64,000 bases of DNA from Candidatus Marispirochaeta associata (GTDB lineage: Bacteria > Spirochaetota > Spirochaetia > JC444 > Marispirochaetaceae), in assembly GCA_001749745.1 (NCBI GenBank), contig JWTM01000424.1, forward strand, positions 496,001 to 560,000, in the 5' to 3' direction. The notes beneath the pieces were generated by a model. It was not told the DNA's origin, did not search any database, and saw nothing but the letters and a program-made list of their open reading frames with translations. Both the position numbers and the translations under genes were made by a program. Positions 9,690-17,541 of this stretch are shown piece by piece (positions within the stretch are counted from its first letter, which is position 1; every line of letters begins with the position of its first letter).

Positions 9690-10352
9690 TCACTGATACT
9701 GTTCCCAATAGTTTTGTAGCGCGGATTTTACCTTGCTGAAGCTCGACCGATGATTAATGAGAAAGAGATACCCCGCCACGTCGCGATCCTCAAAGGTAAA
9801 CTTAAGATGCAGGATTAAGGCGTAATCGTCCTCTTTGTCGAAAGCTCCCTGGATAAAGGTTTGATGAAACTTATCTCCGATAATCGCCCGGGGGGGTAAA
9901 AATGTAGCCGCTCCTTGTAATAGATCGAAAAACTTGCCCAGACATGCGCCGATGAGGATGTTCCCCACCTCTAGAAGGATCTCCTTTTCCAGTTCGATCA
10001 ACAGATCGGACTGGAGGGCGTTAAAATCCTGGTCCTGGAAGAGGGAGACGAAATCGCGTTCCACTCCGTAGGGGAATATCAGGAATGCGGCTCCGGATAT
10101 ATCTCCTCGGTAATATTGTTCGATTATACTGCATTCGTTGAAGTCAATAATCTGGGCGGAGATATATTCGGTTAGCTCCTCCACCCTTATAGGTCGCATT
10201 TTTGGCGCACTCAGTTCCACGAAGATATCGATACTCTCGGCGAGCTCGGCGGCGGCGTTGCCGAAGGCGATGTTCATCAGCTCTTGAAGGGAGTCTATTT
10301 CAAGTTCGGAGAATTGTTGATTATCCTTACCCTGGGCCGGAATATCACCCAT
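9690..10352 (-). CDS. CheC/CheX-type chemotaxis phosphatase-like protein
   Basis: 220-residue cytoplasmic protein. It carries two copies of the CheC-family active-site helix: LQELMNIAFGNAAAELAES near residue 24 and LLEVGNILIGACLGK in the middle, each with the E-x2-N arrangement used by CheC, CheX and FliY to hydrolyse CheY-P. The start codon overlaps the stop of the CheY-like gene upstream (ATGGGTGA), so the two are translationally coupled and the receiver is the obvious substrate. A diguanylate cyclase follows. Family assignment is secure; the exact subgroup (CheC or CheX) is not. Confidence 0.8.
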   Translation of the reverse strand: MGDIPAQGKDNQQFSELEIDSLQELMNIAFGNAAAELAESIDIFVELSAPKMRPIRVEELTEYISAQIIDFNECSIIEQYYRGDISGAAFLIFPYGVERDFVSLFQDQDFNALQSDLLIELEKEILLEVGNILIGACLGKFFDLLQGAATFLPPRAIIGDKFHQTFIQGAFDKEDDYALILHLKFTFEDRDVAGYLFLINHRSSFSKVKSALQNYWEQYQ

Positions 10353-10716
10353 GGCGAAGCTTCTCCTCCGCCTGTATTAGCGCCTCCTCTATTTTTTCCC
10401 GGGTGGGTGGTTTGCCGAGGAACTGAAAAGCGCCCAGGTCCATAATGCGTTGGGTCGTTTTTTTCTGTATGTCCGAAGTAAGAATTATAACCAATGCCTC
10501 GGGATCGACGGATTTGATCTCTTTCAAGGCCTCGAAACCGTCCATTACCGGCATGGTGATATCGAGGAAGGTTATCTTTGGCCGGTGTTCCCGGAATGAA
10601 TCGACCCCATCCTTTCCGTTGGTCGCTTCGTATATCTCATATTCCCGGTGTTCGGCGATACAACTCTTCAAGAAAAATCTAGCGGAGATTGAGTCGTCGA
10701 CGATTAATAGCTTCAT
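10345..10716 (-). CDS. CheY-like single-domain response regulator
   Basis: 123-residue receiver. D7 and D8 form the acidic pocket, D52 in ITFLDITMPVMDG is the phospho-acceptor, T in IILTSDIQ and K in FLGKPPT complete the switch. ATG 10716 was preferred to a start 60 bp upstream because GAGGT lies at the right distance and the protein then begins as MKLLIVDDS, the standard receiver start. It is the first gene of an operon with a CheC-like phosphatase and a PAS-GGDEF protein; its promoter is at 10740-10767. No cognate kinase is adjacent. Confidence 0.9.
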   Translation of the reverse strand: MKLLIVDDSISARFFLKSCIAEHREYEIYEATNGKDGVDSFREHRPKITFLDITMPVMDGFEALKEIKSVDPEALVIILTSDIQKKTTQRIMDLGAFQFLGKPPTREKIEEALIQAEEKLRHG

Positions 10717-10739
10717 TCTTAAGACCTCGTTATTGATTA

Positions 10740-10767
10740 AGTATAGGCAATAATAAAAACATGTCAA
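10740..10767 (-). promoter_or_regulatory. Strong sigma-70-type promoter of the CheY-CheC-GGDEF operon
   Basis: On the minus strand TTGACA (10767-10762), 16-bp spacer, TATACT (10745-10740), 24 bp before the ATG at 10716. Confidence 0.7.
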
Positions 10768-10823
10768 ATTACTCATAAATAACTACTTTATAGCGTATAG
10801 GAACCAAGAATGGAGGTAGAACT

Positions 10824-10889
10824 ATGAATAATCCGGCTGTATGGCATGGTTTCCTGTATTGCACTCCCTTTGGCGGGCTGATACCCTAG
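10824..10889 (+). CDS. 21-codon leader ORF before the methyltransferase
   Basis: ATG 10824 has an excellent Shine-Dalgarno (GGAGGTAG, 5-6 bp upstream) and opens a 21-codon frame beginning MNNPAVWHGF and ending TAG at 10887-10889. The methyltransferase start at 10895 is in another frame, lies 5 bp after this stop and has no good Shine-Dalgarno of its own. The arrangement suggests translational coupling or a regulatory leader peptide. It could instead be the remnant of a longer N-terminus after a frameshift, but family members normally start near the 10895 position. Confidence 0.4.
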   Translation: MNNPAVWHGFLYCTPFGGLIP

Positions 10890-10894
10890 CGAGT

Positions 10895-11509
10895 ATGCAC
10901 GATTTTGATCTGATGGCGGCCGGGTGGGATACTCCGCAACGAAGCGAGCGAGCTCGGAAGATCGCCGATTTTATAATCAGAAAGCTGCCGGAGAGTGGTT
11001 CCAAGTACTCCCTGGCGGATATCGGTTCGGGCACCGGAGTCTTCGGTCTCAGTTTTCTCTCTATCGCCTCGGCTATAACCTTCGTCGATACCTCCCGGGG
11101 TATGCTGGATGAGCTAAAGACAAAGATCGAAACGAACGGGATCGAGGGGTGTGAACTGGTTCTTCACGATATCAGTTCCGGACCAATGCCGAAAATGAGT
11201 TTCGATCTAGTCGTCTCGATGATGGCCTTTCACCATATTGAGGATCACCGCAACGCCCTCAAGTCGATCGCCGCGATGCTCGCTCCCGGCGGAACTGCCT
11301 GCATCGTCGATCTGGACCGGGAGGACGGCAGCTTTCACGGCGGCCCGGAGGGAGTTCCCCACCTCGGTTTCGACCGGGACGAACTGGCTGCCGCCGCCTC
11401 CGATGCCGGATTCAGCCGCATAGAGTTCGATACTCCCTATGTGATCGAGAAAGAGACTGCCGACGGACCAAAGCGATTTCCCCTCTTTCTGATGACGGCT
11501 CGCCGGTAA
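10895..11509 (+). CDS. Class I SAM-dependent methyltransferase
   Basis: 204-residue cytoplasmic enzyme. SAM-binding motif I is LADIGSGTGVFGLSF, motif II region ends FVDTS, and motif IV/post-motif reads DLVVSMMAFHHIEDH, the pattern of small-molecule methyltransferases of the UbiE/type-11 group. Start ATG 10895 gives MHDFDLMAAGWDTPQRSERA, matching the family's usual 'aa..WD....R..RA' opening; an in-frame ATG at 10841 would add 18 unusual residues. Translation probably depends on the leader ORF at 10824-10889. The substrate is unknown. Confidence 0.82.
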   Translation: MHDFDLMAAGWDTPQRSERARKIADFIIRKLPESGSKYSLADIGSGTGVFGLSFLSIASAITFVDTSRGMLDELKTKIETNGIEGCELVLHDISSGPMPKMSFDLVVSMMAFHHIEDHRNALKSIAAMLAPGGTACIVDLDREDGSFHGGPEGVPHLGFDRDELAAAASDAGFSRIEFDTPYVIEKETADGPKRFPLFLMTARR

Positions 11510-11564
11510 TATAGACCCTTTAATCATGAATCGCTGATATCCCCTGCTTGGCTCAACTTTTTGC

Positions 11565-11593
11565 TTGCAGAACTGGTTAACCAGTGTTACAAT
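11565..11593 (+). promoter_or_regulatory. Promoter of the gntR-transketolase-ABC operon
   Basis: TTGCAG (11565-11570), spacer of exactly 17 bp, TACAAT (11588-11593). The first of two identical palindromic operators lies inside the spacer. Confidence 0.7.
11572..11585. promoter_or_regulatory. GntR/FadR-type operator 1
   Basis: Perfect 14-bp palindrome ACTGGTTAACCAGT, containing the TGGT...ACCA half sites used by FadR-subfamily regulators. It sits between the -35 and -10 boxes, where a bound repressor would block RNA polymerase. Confidence 0.75.
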
Positions 11594-11601
11594 AATTGAA
11601 A

Positions 11602-11613
11602 CTGGTTAACCAG
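11602..11613. promoter_or_regulatory. GntR/FadR-type operator 2
   Basis: Second perfect copy of the 12-bp core CTGGTTAACCAG, 29 bp centre to centre from the first and covering the expected transcription start, just before the gntR start codon. Two copies in this position suggest cooperative autorepression. Confidence 0.75.
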
Positions 11614-11626
11614 AATAGGCGGTGAG

Positions 11627-12367
11627 ATGGGCGATCGAGCCAAGCGCGAAAATATTGAACATTTCCAGGATGTCGTCAGCGATGAGCCTGTGGAAGCAAT
11701 AATTGCGCGAATTCAGGCTCTGATTGCCGATGGTACCCTGCTGCCGGGGATGCGACTTCCCTCCGAACGGGTGCTCTCGGAGCAGTTGAAGACCACCCGG
11801 GGATATGTCCGAAAGGCCCTACAAAAGCTTGAGTTTTACGGAATAGTCGAGATCAGACCGCAGTCGGGTATCTATATCACGGACATCGGAGCGCCTGCCC
11901 TTGAGGGTCTTATCGCCAGCATGGTGAACATTCACAAGGGAAACGCCAGGGATCTGGTGGAAACCCGCTCCCATCTTGAGGTTCTCTCTGCACGGCAGGC
12001 GGCTGCTCGCAGAAGCGAGGAGGATCTTACAGATATCGAAGGTTATCATCAAAAGTATATTCAACTTTTCCGGGAGCAGAAGAGTACCTTAGAGGCGGAT
12101 CACCTTTTTCATCTGGCTATTGCAAAAGCCTCCAAAAATGCCGTTCTACGATCCCTTATCTCCTTACTCACACCGGATATCATTGCAATGAACAAGCATT
12201 TCAAGGAAGAGAAAGGTGAAGAGTACAACAATACACCAGAGGAACACGCTGAGATAGTCGCTGCAATTCGTGAGCGGAAAGTGGAGGTGGCGGGTAAAGC
12301 TATGCACACCCACATGGACCGATCCCGGGTTCGACGAATGATCGAGGCCTATCATACAGAGGAGTAA
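11627..12367 (+). CDS. GntR-family (FadR/FCD subfamily) transcriptional regulator
   Basis: 246-residue repressor. A winged helix-turn-helix (about residues 22-85; LPSERVLSEQLKTTRGYVRKAL, wing EIRPQSGIYIT) precedes an all-helical FCD ligand domain (about 100-235) with ETRSHLEVLSA, the D/H pair in ADHLFHLAIAKASKN and the later His residues of HAEIVAAI and MHTHMDRSR, which normally bind a metal and a sugar acid or other small acid. Shine-Dalgarno GGCGGTGAG precedes ATG 11627. Two palindromes over its promoter make autoregulation and control of the downstream transketolase and ABC genes very likely; the inducer is probably the transported sugar or a breakdown product. Confidence 0.9.
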   Translation: MGDRAKRENIEHFQDVVSDEPVEAIIARIQALIADGTLLPGMRLPSERVLSEQLKTTRGYVRKALQKLEFYGIVEIRPQSGIYITDIGAPALEGLIASMVNIHKGNARDLVETRSHLEVLSARQAAARRSEEDLTDIEGYHQKYIQLFREQKSTLEADHLFHLAIAKASKNAVLRSLISLLTPDIIAMNKHFKEEKGEEYNNTPEEHAEIVAAIRERKVEVAGKAMHTHMDRSRVRRMIEAYHTEE

Positions 12368-12370
12368 AGA

Positions 12371-13261
12371 GTGCAACGACGTTTTCACGGGAAACCGGAT
12401 ATTGAACGGCTCACTTCCCTGGCGCAGCAAATACGCCGGGACAGCCTGCGGATGATCAATAATGCAGGTGCGGGACATATCGGAGGAGCTTTGGGATTGG
12501 CCGATATTATGGCGGTGCTCTACGGTTGGGTCCTCGAATATGATTCTAGGAATCTCGCATACGGTGATCGAGATCGAGTTGTATTGAGCAATGGACACAC
12601 ATGCGCGGCCTGGTATTCGGTCCTGGCAAGAACCGGATTCATCGATCCGGATGAATTATCCGGTTTCAGGCGAATGGGAAGCAGGCTGCAGGGACATCCC
12701 GCCCGTAAAGCGCTGCCCGGGCTTGTTGAGACATCCACCGGTCCCTTGGGGCAAGGTTTTTCAGTAGCAAATGGGATCGCCCTCTCACGTAAGGCGGATA
12801 AGAGCAGCGCTCGAGTCTACTGTATCGTCGGTGACGGAGAGCTGCAGGAGGGACAGGTCTGGGAGGCTGCGATGACGGCGGCTCACTATCAGTTATCAAA
12901 TCTCATCCTCATAGTGACCGACAACGGGCTGCAAATCGACGGTAAGGTCGCCGAGGTGATGGGCATTCAGCCCTTGGAAGAGAAGTTTCGCGGATTCGGA
13001 TGGCAGACCCAGCGCATCGATGGGCACGATATGCAACAGATTATCTCGGCTTTGCACTCTACCGACTCCGAAGGGGATAAGCCATGGGCGATTCTTGCCT
13101 CTACGATTATGGGTAAAGGGGTGAGCCTCATGGAGAATCTCGCTGCCTGGCACGGGACATGGCCTGATAATGATCAGACCCGTCAAGGTTTGGAAGAGAT
13201 CGGTTCCAATGAGCTTTACCGGGATTTTCAAATCCCCGAAGAGAGGGCAGTAGATGTATAA
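12371..13261 (+). CDS. Transketolase-like protein, N-terminal (TPP pyrophosphate) subunit
   Basis: 296 residues, half of a split transketolase. The thiamine diphosphate motif runs from IVGDGELQEGQVWEA to the distal NLILIVTDNGLQIDG, and HIGGALGLADIMAVL and STGPLGQGFSVANG are diagnostic for the family. Start is GTG 12371 with GAGGAG upstream, 3 bp after the gntR stop. The partner subunit overlaps by 8 bp. Split transketolases in ABC sugar operons are known from apulose-4-phosphate (AptAB) and sulfo-sugar (SqwGH) pathways; no kinase gene accompanies this pair, so the substrate stays open. Confidence 0.9.
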   Translation: MQRRFHGKPDIERLTSLAQQIRRDSLRMINNAGAGHIGGALGLADIMAVLYGWVLEYDSRNLAYGDRDRVVLSNGHTCAAWYSVLARTGFIDPDELSGFRRMGSRLQGHPARKALPGLVETSTGPLGQGFSVANGIALSRKADKSSARVYCIVGDGELQEGQVWEAAMTAAHYQLSNLILIVTDNGLQIDGKVAEVMGIQPLEEKFRGFGWQTQRIDGHDMQQIISALHSTDSEGDKPWAILASTIMGKGVSLMENLAAWHGTWPDNDQTRQGLEEIGSNELYRDFQIPEERAVDV

Positions 13262-14201
13262 CGCGGCGACTCCCATGCGCAAGGCCTTTGGAGAGGCTCT
13301 GATTGATCTGGGACGGAAAAATTCAAATATAGTAGTCCTTACGGCGGATCTTAGCGATGCGATCAAGGTCGGCGGATTCAGGGATGAGTTTCCTGATCGT
13401 TTCTACCAGATGGGTATTAAAGAGTCCGACATGATGGGTACTGCAGCCGGTATGGCTATGGACGGGAAGATCCCTTTTGCTACAACCTTTGCCGTCTTTG
13501 CAACCAGCTTAGCGAATCAACCGGTCCGAGTATCGGTGGCGTACAATCAGGCAAATGTAAAAATCGCAACCAGTCACGGGGGGGTCTGCGTCGGAGGGGA
13601 CGGTGCGACGCATCAGGCGTTTGAGGATATCGCATTAATGCGAATGCTTCCGGGAATGACGGTCCTGGTCCCGGCCGATGCGAACGCCGCCTACCGGGCT
13701 GTATTCGCCGCCGCAGAACATGAGGGTCCCGTTTATCTGCGTCTCGGCCGAGTTCCGACCCCTGTTGTTCAAGACGGCGATTTCCGGATCGGCGAGGGCA
13801 GGATTCTTCGGAAGGGAGGGGATGTCGCCATTGTCGCTTGCGGAATGATGGTGCCCATGGCCCTGGAAGCGGCGGATGAGCTCTCCCGTCAGGATATAGA
13901 TGCCAGGGTTATTGATATGTACAGCATCAAGCCCATGGATATAGAGCTGTTGGATTCCGCTGCCAAGGAGTGCGGCGCCATCGTAACGGCCGAGGAACAC
14001 AGTATTCTCGGCGGGTTGGGCGGCGCCGTTGCGGAGCATTTGACTTCCACATTCCCGGTACCTATAGAGCGGGTAGGAGTAACGGATACCTTCGGCGAAT
14101 CCGGGGAGCCGGCTGAGATTCTAGAGAAATACGGGCTTACCCGAGAAACCATAGTTGATAAAGCCAAGCGTTGCTTGGAGAGAAAGATATCTAGGAGGTA
14201 G
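13254..14201 (+). CDS. Transketolase-like protein, C-terminal (pyrimidine-binding) subunit
   Basis: 315-residue partner of the gene before it. It contains the pyrimidine-binding domain with the catalytic Glu region (MGIKESDMMGTAAGMAMDGK), TTFAVFATS, the HGGVCVGGDGATHQAFEDIALMR stretch, and a C-terminal transketolase domain (about 190-310) with SIKPMDIELL and TAEEHSILGGLGGAVAEHL. The ATG at 13254 overlaps the upstream subunit by 8 bp, which fits equimolar synthesis of a heteromeric enzyme. It shares the pattern of DXS-like and AptB-like proteins. The reaction should be transfer of a two-carbon ketol group; the substrate is not deducible. Confidence 0.9.
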   Translation: MYNAATPMRKAFGEALIDLGRKNSNIVVLTADLSDAIKVGGFRDEFPDRFYQMGIKESDMMGTAAGMAMDGKIPFATTFAVFATSLANQPVRVSVAYNQANVKIATSHGGVCVGGDGATHQAFEDIALMRMLPGMTVLVPADANAAYRAVFAAAEHEGPVYLRLGRVPTPVVQDGDFRIGEGRILRKGGDVAIVACGMMVPMALEAADELSRQDIDARVIDMYSIKPMDIELLDSAAKECGAIVTAEEHSILGGLGGAVAEHLTSTFPVPIERVGVTDTFGESGEPAEILEKYGLTRETIVDKAKRCLERKISRR

Positions 14202-14204
14202 AGT

Positions 14205-15428
14205 ATGAAAAGAGTACTCCTTATTGTTGTTTGTCTCGGATTGGCGTTCAGCCTAGGCGCCAGGGGACAGGATGAAGGCGCGACTCAGGAGAGCCAGGAG
14301 ATCACTTTCTGGTACCACTTCGATGATCCTGAAACGGCGGTCAACCCCTTGGTGGAGAAGTTCGAACAGGAGAATCCGGGAATCACGGTTAAGCCGGAAC
14401 GGGTCGCCTGGGACGTCTATAACCAGAAGCTTCTGACCGCGGTTGCCGGCGGGCTGGCTCCTGATGTGGCCCAGGTGAAGCTTTGGTGGCAGCCTCAATT
14501 AGTCGAACTCGACGCCTTGGTTCCGCTAAACGACAAGATCGCAGCCTGGGAGGGCCGGGATGACGTATTCGACAAGATCTGGGAGCTGACGAAGTACAAG
14601 GACGGGAATCAGTACTATATGCCCTTGCAGATGGTGATTCTCTACCTCTACTACCGAGTCGATATGTTCGAAGAGCTCGGATTGAGCGTCCCGAAGACGA
14701 GAGCGGAATTCCTGGATGTGGCTAAGGCCCTTACCCGCGATACGGACGGAGACGGAGAGATCGATGTATACGGTTTCGGCATCCGCGGAGCCCGGGGCGG
14801 ACATGACTGGTGGGGAACCTTTGTGCTCTCATCGGGAGCCTCGTTTACCCCCGGCGGCCTAACCAACCAGCAAGCGATAGATGCGAACCAGTGGTTCATC
14901 GATCTATACCGTGTACATGAGGTTAGTCCTCCCACAACTCCCACCGACGGTTTCAAGGAGATCATCGCCAATATGACCTCCGGCAAGACCGCTATGACGA
15001 TCCATCACCTCGGTAGCTCCAAGACTATGGAAGAGGCTCTGGGCGACAAGATTTCCGCAGCACCGGTCCCTATGGGGACAGACGGATATTGGACCTCCTT
15101 CGGCGACGAGGAGAATGCGATATTTAATTCCGATACAGTGGATGCTTCATTTGCCTGGACCGCCTTCCTGGCGACGGCGGAGAACAATGCAGTCTGGCAG
15201 AAGGCCAGCGGACAGGTTTCGATCAACAAGAGCAATGCCGCCGGCGGCTCCAACCGCTTCCTGAAAGCCACTACCGATTCAGCCGATTTCGCCGGAGTTC
15301 TTCCCGCCCACCCGGGAACCGCGGAGTTTGTCGAATCCCTCTGGCCGACGCAGATGCAGCGCGCTTTTATGGGAGAAATTTCCAGCGCCGAGATGATGGA
15401 ACTTATTGCCGATCATTTCGGTATGTAG
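14205..15428 (+). CDS. ABC transporter sugar-binding protein (CUT1 family)
   Basis: 407-residue periplasmic binding protein of the extracellular solute-binding family 1. A signal peptide (about residues 1-20, MKRVLLIVVCLGLAFSLGA) ends without a lipobox Cys, so it is probably cleaved by signal peptidase I or kept as an anchor. The mature part opens with EITFWYHFDDPETAVNPLVEKFEQ, typical of sugar-binding proteins, and DTDGDGEIDVYGFGIR in the middle looks like a calcium-type loop. It lies 3 bp after the transketolase genes and before two permeases. A hairpin follows the gene. Confidence 0.9.
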   Translation: MKRVLLIVVCLGLAFSLGARGQDEGATQESQEITFWYHFDDPETAVNPLVEKFEQENPGITVKPERVAWDVYNQKLLTAVAGGLAPDVAQVKLWWQPQLVELDALVPLNDKIAAWEGRDDVFDKIWELTKYKDGNQYYMPLQMVILYLYYRVDMFEELGLSVPKTRAEFLDVAKALTRDTDGDGEIDVYGFGIRGARGGHDWWGTFVLSSGASFTPGGLTNQQAIDANQWFIDLYRVHEVSPPTTPTDGFKEIIANMTSGKTAMTIHHLGSSKTMEEALGDKISAAPVPMGTDGYWTSFGDEENAIFNSDTVDASFAWTAFLATAENNAVWQKASGQVSINKSNAAGGSNRFLKATTDSADFAGVLPAHPGTAEFVESLWPTQMQRAFMGEISSAEMMELIADHFGM

Positions 15429-15443
15429 CTTAGCTCCTACCAT

Positions 15444-15471
15444 GAGCGGGACCGTCTTACTGGTTCCGCTC
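15444..15471 (+). promoter_or_regulatory. Intercistronic hairpin after the sugar-binding protein gene
   Basis: GAGCGGGACC (15444-15453) pairs with GGTTCCGCTC (15462-15471) over 10 bp with one G-U pair and an 8-nt loop; no T run follows. A 3'-protecting hairpin would keep the binding-protein message more abundant than the permease part. Confidence 0.55.
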
Positions 15472-15493
15472 TCAATCTCCGGGAGGAAGAAGT

Positions 15494-16381
15494 ATGCAGC
15501 GAAACGATTTGAAGCAAACGCTCTACCCCTACGCATTTATAACTCCGGCTATGATCGTCACAATCCTGATAATCTTCCTCCCGATGGTGCGGACTATTCT
15601 CTATAGTTTAACAAACTACATTCTCTGGAAGCCGAATGAGCGGGCTTTTGTCGGTTTTGCGAATTATCGAGCCGCCCTCGCCGATCCGGTCTTCTACATC
15701 TCCCTGCGCAATACGGTAATCTGGATCGTCGGTATCATCGGAATGCAGTTCGGACTCGGTTTGGTAACTGCACTGATCTTGAATCAAAATTTCTTCGGCC
15801 GATCCCTTATCCGCTCGGTTATCTTGATTCCCTGGGTTACTCCCAGCGTCATTACCGCCCTAATGTGGCGCTGGATGTACGACGGTAATTACGGTCTGAT
15901 CAATGAGATCCTGGTACGACTCGGCATATTGGAACGCTACTTTCCCTGGCTTGCCGATTCCTCCACAGCTCTGCTGGCGATCATGATCGCCCTGATGTGG
16001 CAGGGGTTTCCCTTCTTCGCCATCATGCTATTGGCCGGCTTGCAAGCCATCCCCGAGGAACTCTACGAATCGGCCGAACTCGACGGCGCTAATGCAGTGC
16101 AGGCCTTTTTTCGGATTACGATTCCCATGCTGCTGCCGATTATGTTTACCACCTTGTTGCTGCGTACTATTTGGGTAGCCAATTCGCTGGATATAATCTA
16201 TGTCATGACCGGAGGCGGACCCGGCTATGCGACTCACACCTTACCGGTCTATTCCTACATCAGAGCCTACAAGGGCTTAGATTTTGGTTACTCCTCGACA
16301 TTGGCCATCTTCTTGACTCTGTTCCTGATGGTTTTTGTCGCCGGCTATATCCGAAAGATTCTTAAGGCGGGCGAGCGATGA
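15494..16381 (+). CDS. ABC sugar transporter permease (MalF-like)
   Basis: 295-residue inner-membrane permease with six predicted helices. The cytoplasmic EAA loop, which docks on the ATPase, reads ELYESAELDGANAVQAFFRI near residue 195. GGGPGYATHTLPVYSYIRAYKGLDFGYSS near the C-terminus is typical of the MalF/UgpA group. Shine-Dalgarno GGGAGGAAG precedes the ATG. The stop overlaps the start of the second permease. No ATP-binding subunit is encoded in this operon, so a shared MsmK-type ATPase elsewhere is expected. Confidence 0.92.
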   Translation: MQRNDLKQTLYPYAFITPAMIVTILIIFLPMVRTILYSLTNYILWKPNERAFVGFANYRAALADPVFYISLRNTVIWIVGIIGMQFGLGLVTALILNQNFFGRSLIRSVILIPWVTPSVITALMWRWMYDGNYGLINEILVRLGILERYFPWLADSSTALLAIMIALMWQGFPFFAIMLLAGLQAIPEELYESAELDGANAVQAFFRITIPMLLPIMFTTLLLRTIWVANSLDIIYVMTGGGPGYATHTLPVYSYIRAYKGLDFGYSSTLAIFLTLFLMVFVAGYIRKILKAGER

Positions 16382-17214
16382 GAAAGAAGCGTTCCCTGAC
16401 CGCTAAGCTACTGCTAATCTATATCCCGATCCTGCTGATCGTTCTCTTCGCACTCTTCCCCTATATCTGGACCTTCATTTCATCCCTTACTCCAGAGACC
16501 GATCTCTACCAAAAGGAATTTCGCTTCTTTCCGGAGAACCCTAGTATTGAAAACTATATTCGCCTATTCACCAAGATAGATTTTGCTCGCAATATTCGGG
16601 ACAGTCTGATTGTTGCAGGCTGCACTGCCCTACTGGGGCTTGCTATCACCGTACCGGCCAGCTACGGGTTCTCCCGCTTTCAGTTCGCCGGGCGAGGTTT
16701 TTTTCTGATGCAGTTCCTGGTGATCAATATGTTCCCGATCGTGCTGCTCTTGGTTCCGCTCTTCATCATTATGCGCAACCTCGCGTTGATGGATACCGCC
16801 ATGGCGCTGATCATTGCCTATTCAACCTTCACCATACCTTTTTCGGTCTGGATGCTTACCAGTTTTTTCAACGCGATCCCCAAGGAACTCGATGAAGCGG
16901 CGGAGATCGACGGTTGTTCTCGATTGGGTGCTATGTTCCGGGTTATTATGCCGATCGCACTGCCGGGGATCTACTCCACCGGTATCTACATCTTCATTAC
17001 CGCGTGGAATGAGTTTCTCTATGCCGCCGTACTGACCAACAGCCGGGTCCGGACAATTCCGGTGGCTCTTCAGAATATGATCGGTGAATATCAGATCGCC
17101 TGGGGCCTGCTGACCGCCGGTGGAGTTATTAGCGCATTGCCGGTAATCATCCTTTTCTTCTTTATCCAGAAACAGCTGATCAGCGGTATGACTGCGGGGG
17201 CGGTAAAGGGCTAA
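16378..17214 (+). CDS. ABC sugar transporter permease (MalG-like)
   Basis: 278-residue second permease, six predicted helices, with EAA loop PKELDEAAEIDGCSRLGAMF near residue 170 and the C-terminal ITAWNEFLYAAVLTNS / TIPVALQNMIGEY pattern of MalG/UgpE proteins. Its ATG overlaps the previous stop (ATGA). Together with the binding protein at 14205 it completes a CUT1 importer apart from the ATPase. Confidence 0.92.
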   Translation: MRKKRSLTAKLLLIYIPILLIVLFALFPYIWTFISSLTPETDLYQKEFRFFPENPSIENYIRLFTKIDFARNIRDSLIVAGCTALLGLAITVPASYGFSRFQFAGRGFFLMQFLVINMFPIVLLLVPLFIIMRNLALMDTAMALIIAYSTFTIPFSVWMLTSFFNAIPKELDEAAEIDGCSRLGAMFRVIMPIALPGIYSTGIYIFITAWNEFLYAAVLTNSRVRTIPVALQNMIGEYQIAWGLLTAGGVISALPVIILFFFIQKQLISGMTAGAVKG

Positions 17215-17217
17215 TAC

Positions 17218-17541
17218 TTGGAAGTGGCTGGTTTTGTGTGGTATTCTCCGCCGGTGAAGAACTCCCAGGCCTGGTTCAGCAACACCGATTGTAAATACTA
17301 TCCCTGTCACGATCTTGAAGAGATGAATTGTCTTTTCTGCTTTTGTCCCCTCTACTGGTTCGCCGACTGCGGGGGTAATTACAGCCTTACCAAGCAGGAG
17401 GTCAAGGATTGCAGTGGTTGTCTGCGGCCCCATAAGATCGTGGGCTACGATGAGATCCTAGACGAAATCTCGAAACGGATTCGTCGCCGGTCAACCGGAG
17501 AGGGAGCCGACCAGGAGCAGCAGCCCGAAACCGGCCACTAG
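17218..17541 (+). CDS. Cysteine-rich small-domain protein (PF04071-like)
   Basis: 107-residue protein. The core NTDCKYYPCHDLEEMNCLFCFCPLY followed by C..C in DCGGNY and KDCSGC contains eight or nine Cys plus a His and matches the 'cysteine-rich small domain', a probable metal- or cluster-binding unit often found beside cobalamin or metal genes. Start taken as TTG 17218, 3 bp after the permease stop; GTG 17224 or 17236 are possible. The last 51 bp run opposite the end of the NicO gene, so the charged C-terminal tail may not be conserved. Location at the end of a sugar operon looks fortuitous. Confidence 0.7.
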   Translation: MEVAGFVWYSPPVKNSQAWFSNTDCKYYPCHDLEEMNCLFCFCPLYWFADCGGNYSLTKQEVKDCSGCLRPHKIVGYDEILDEISKRIRRRSTGEGADQEQQPETGH

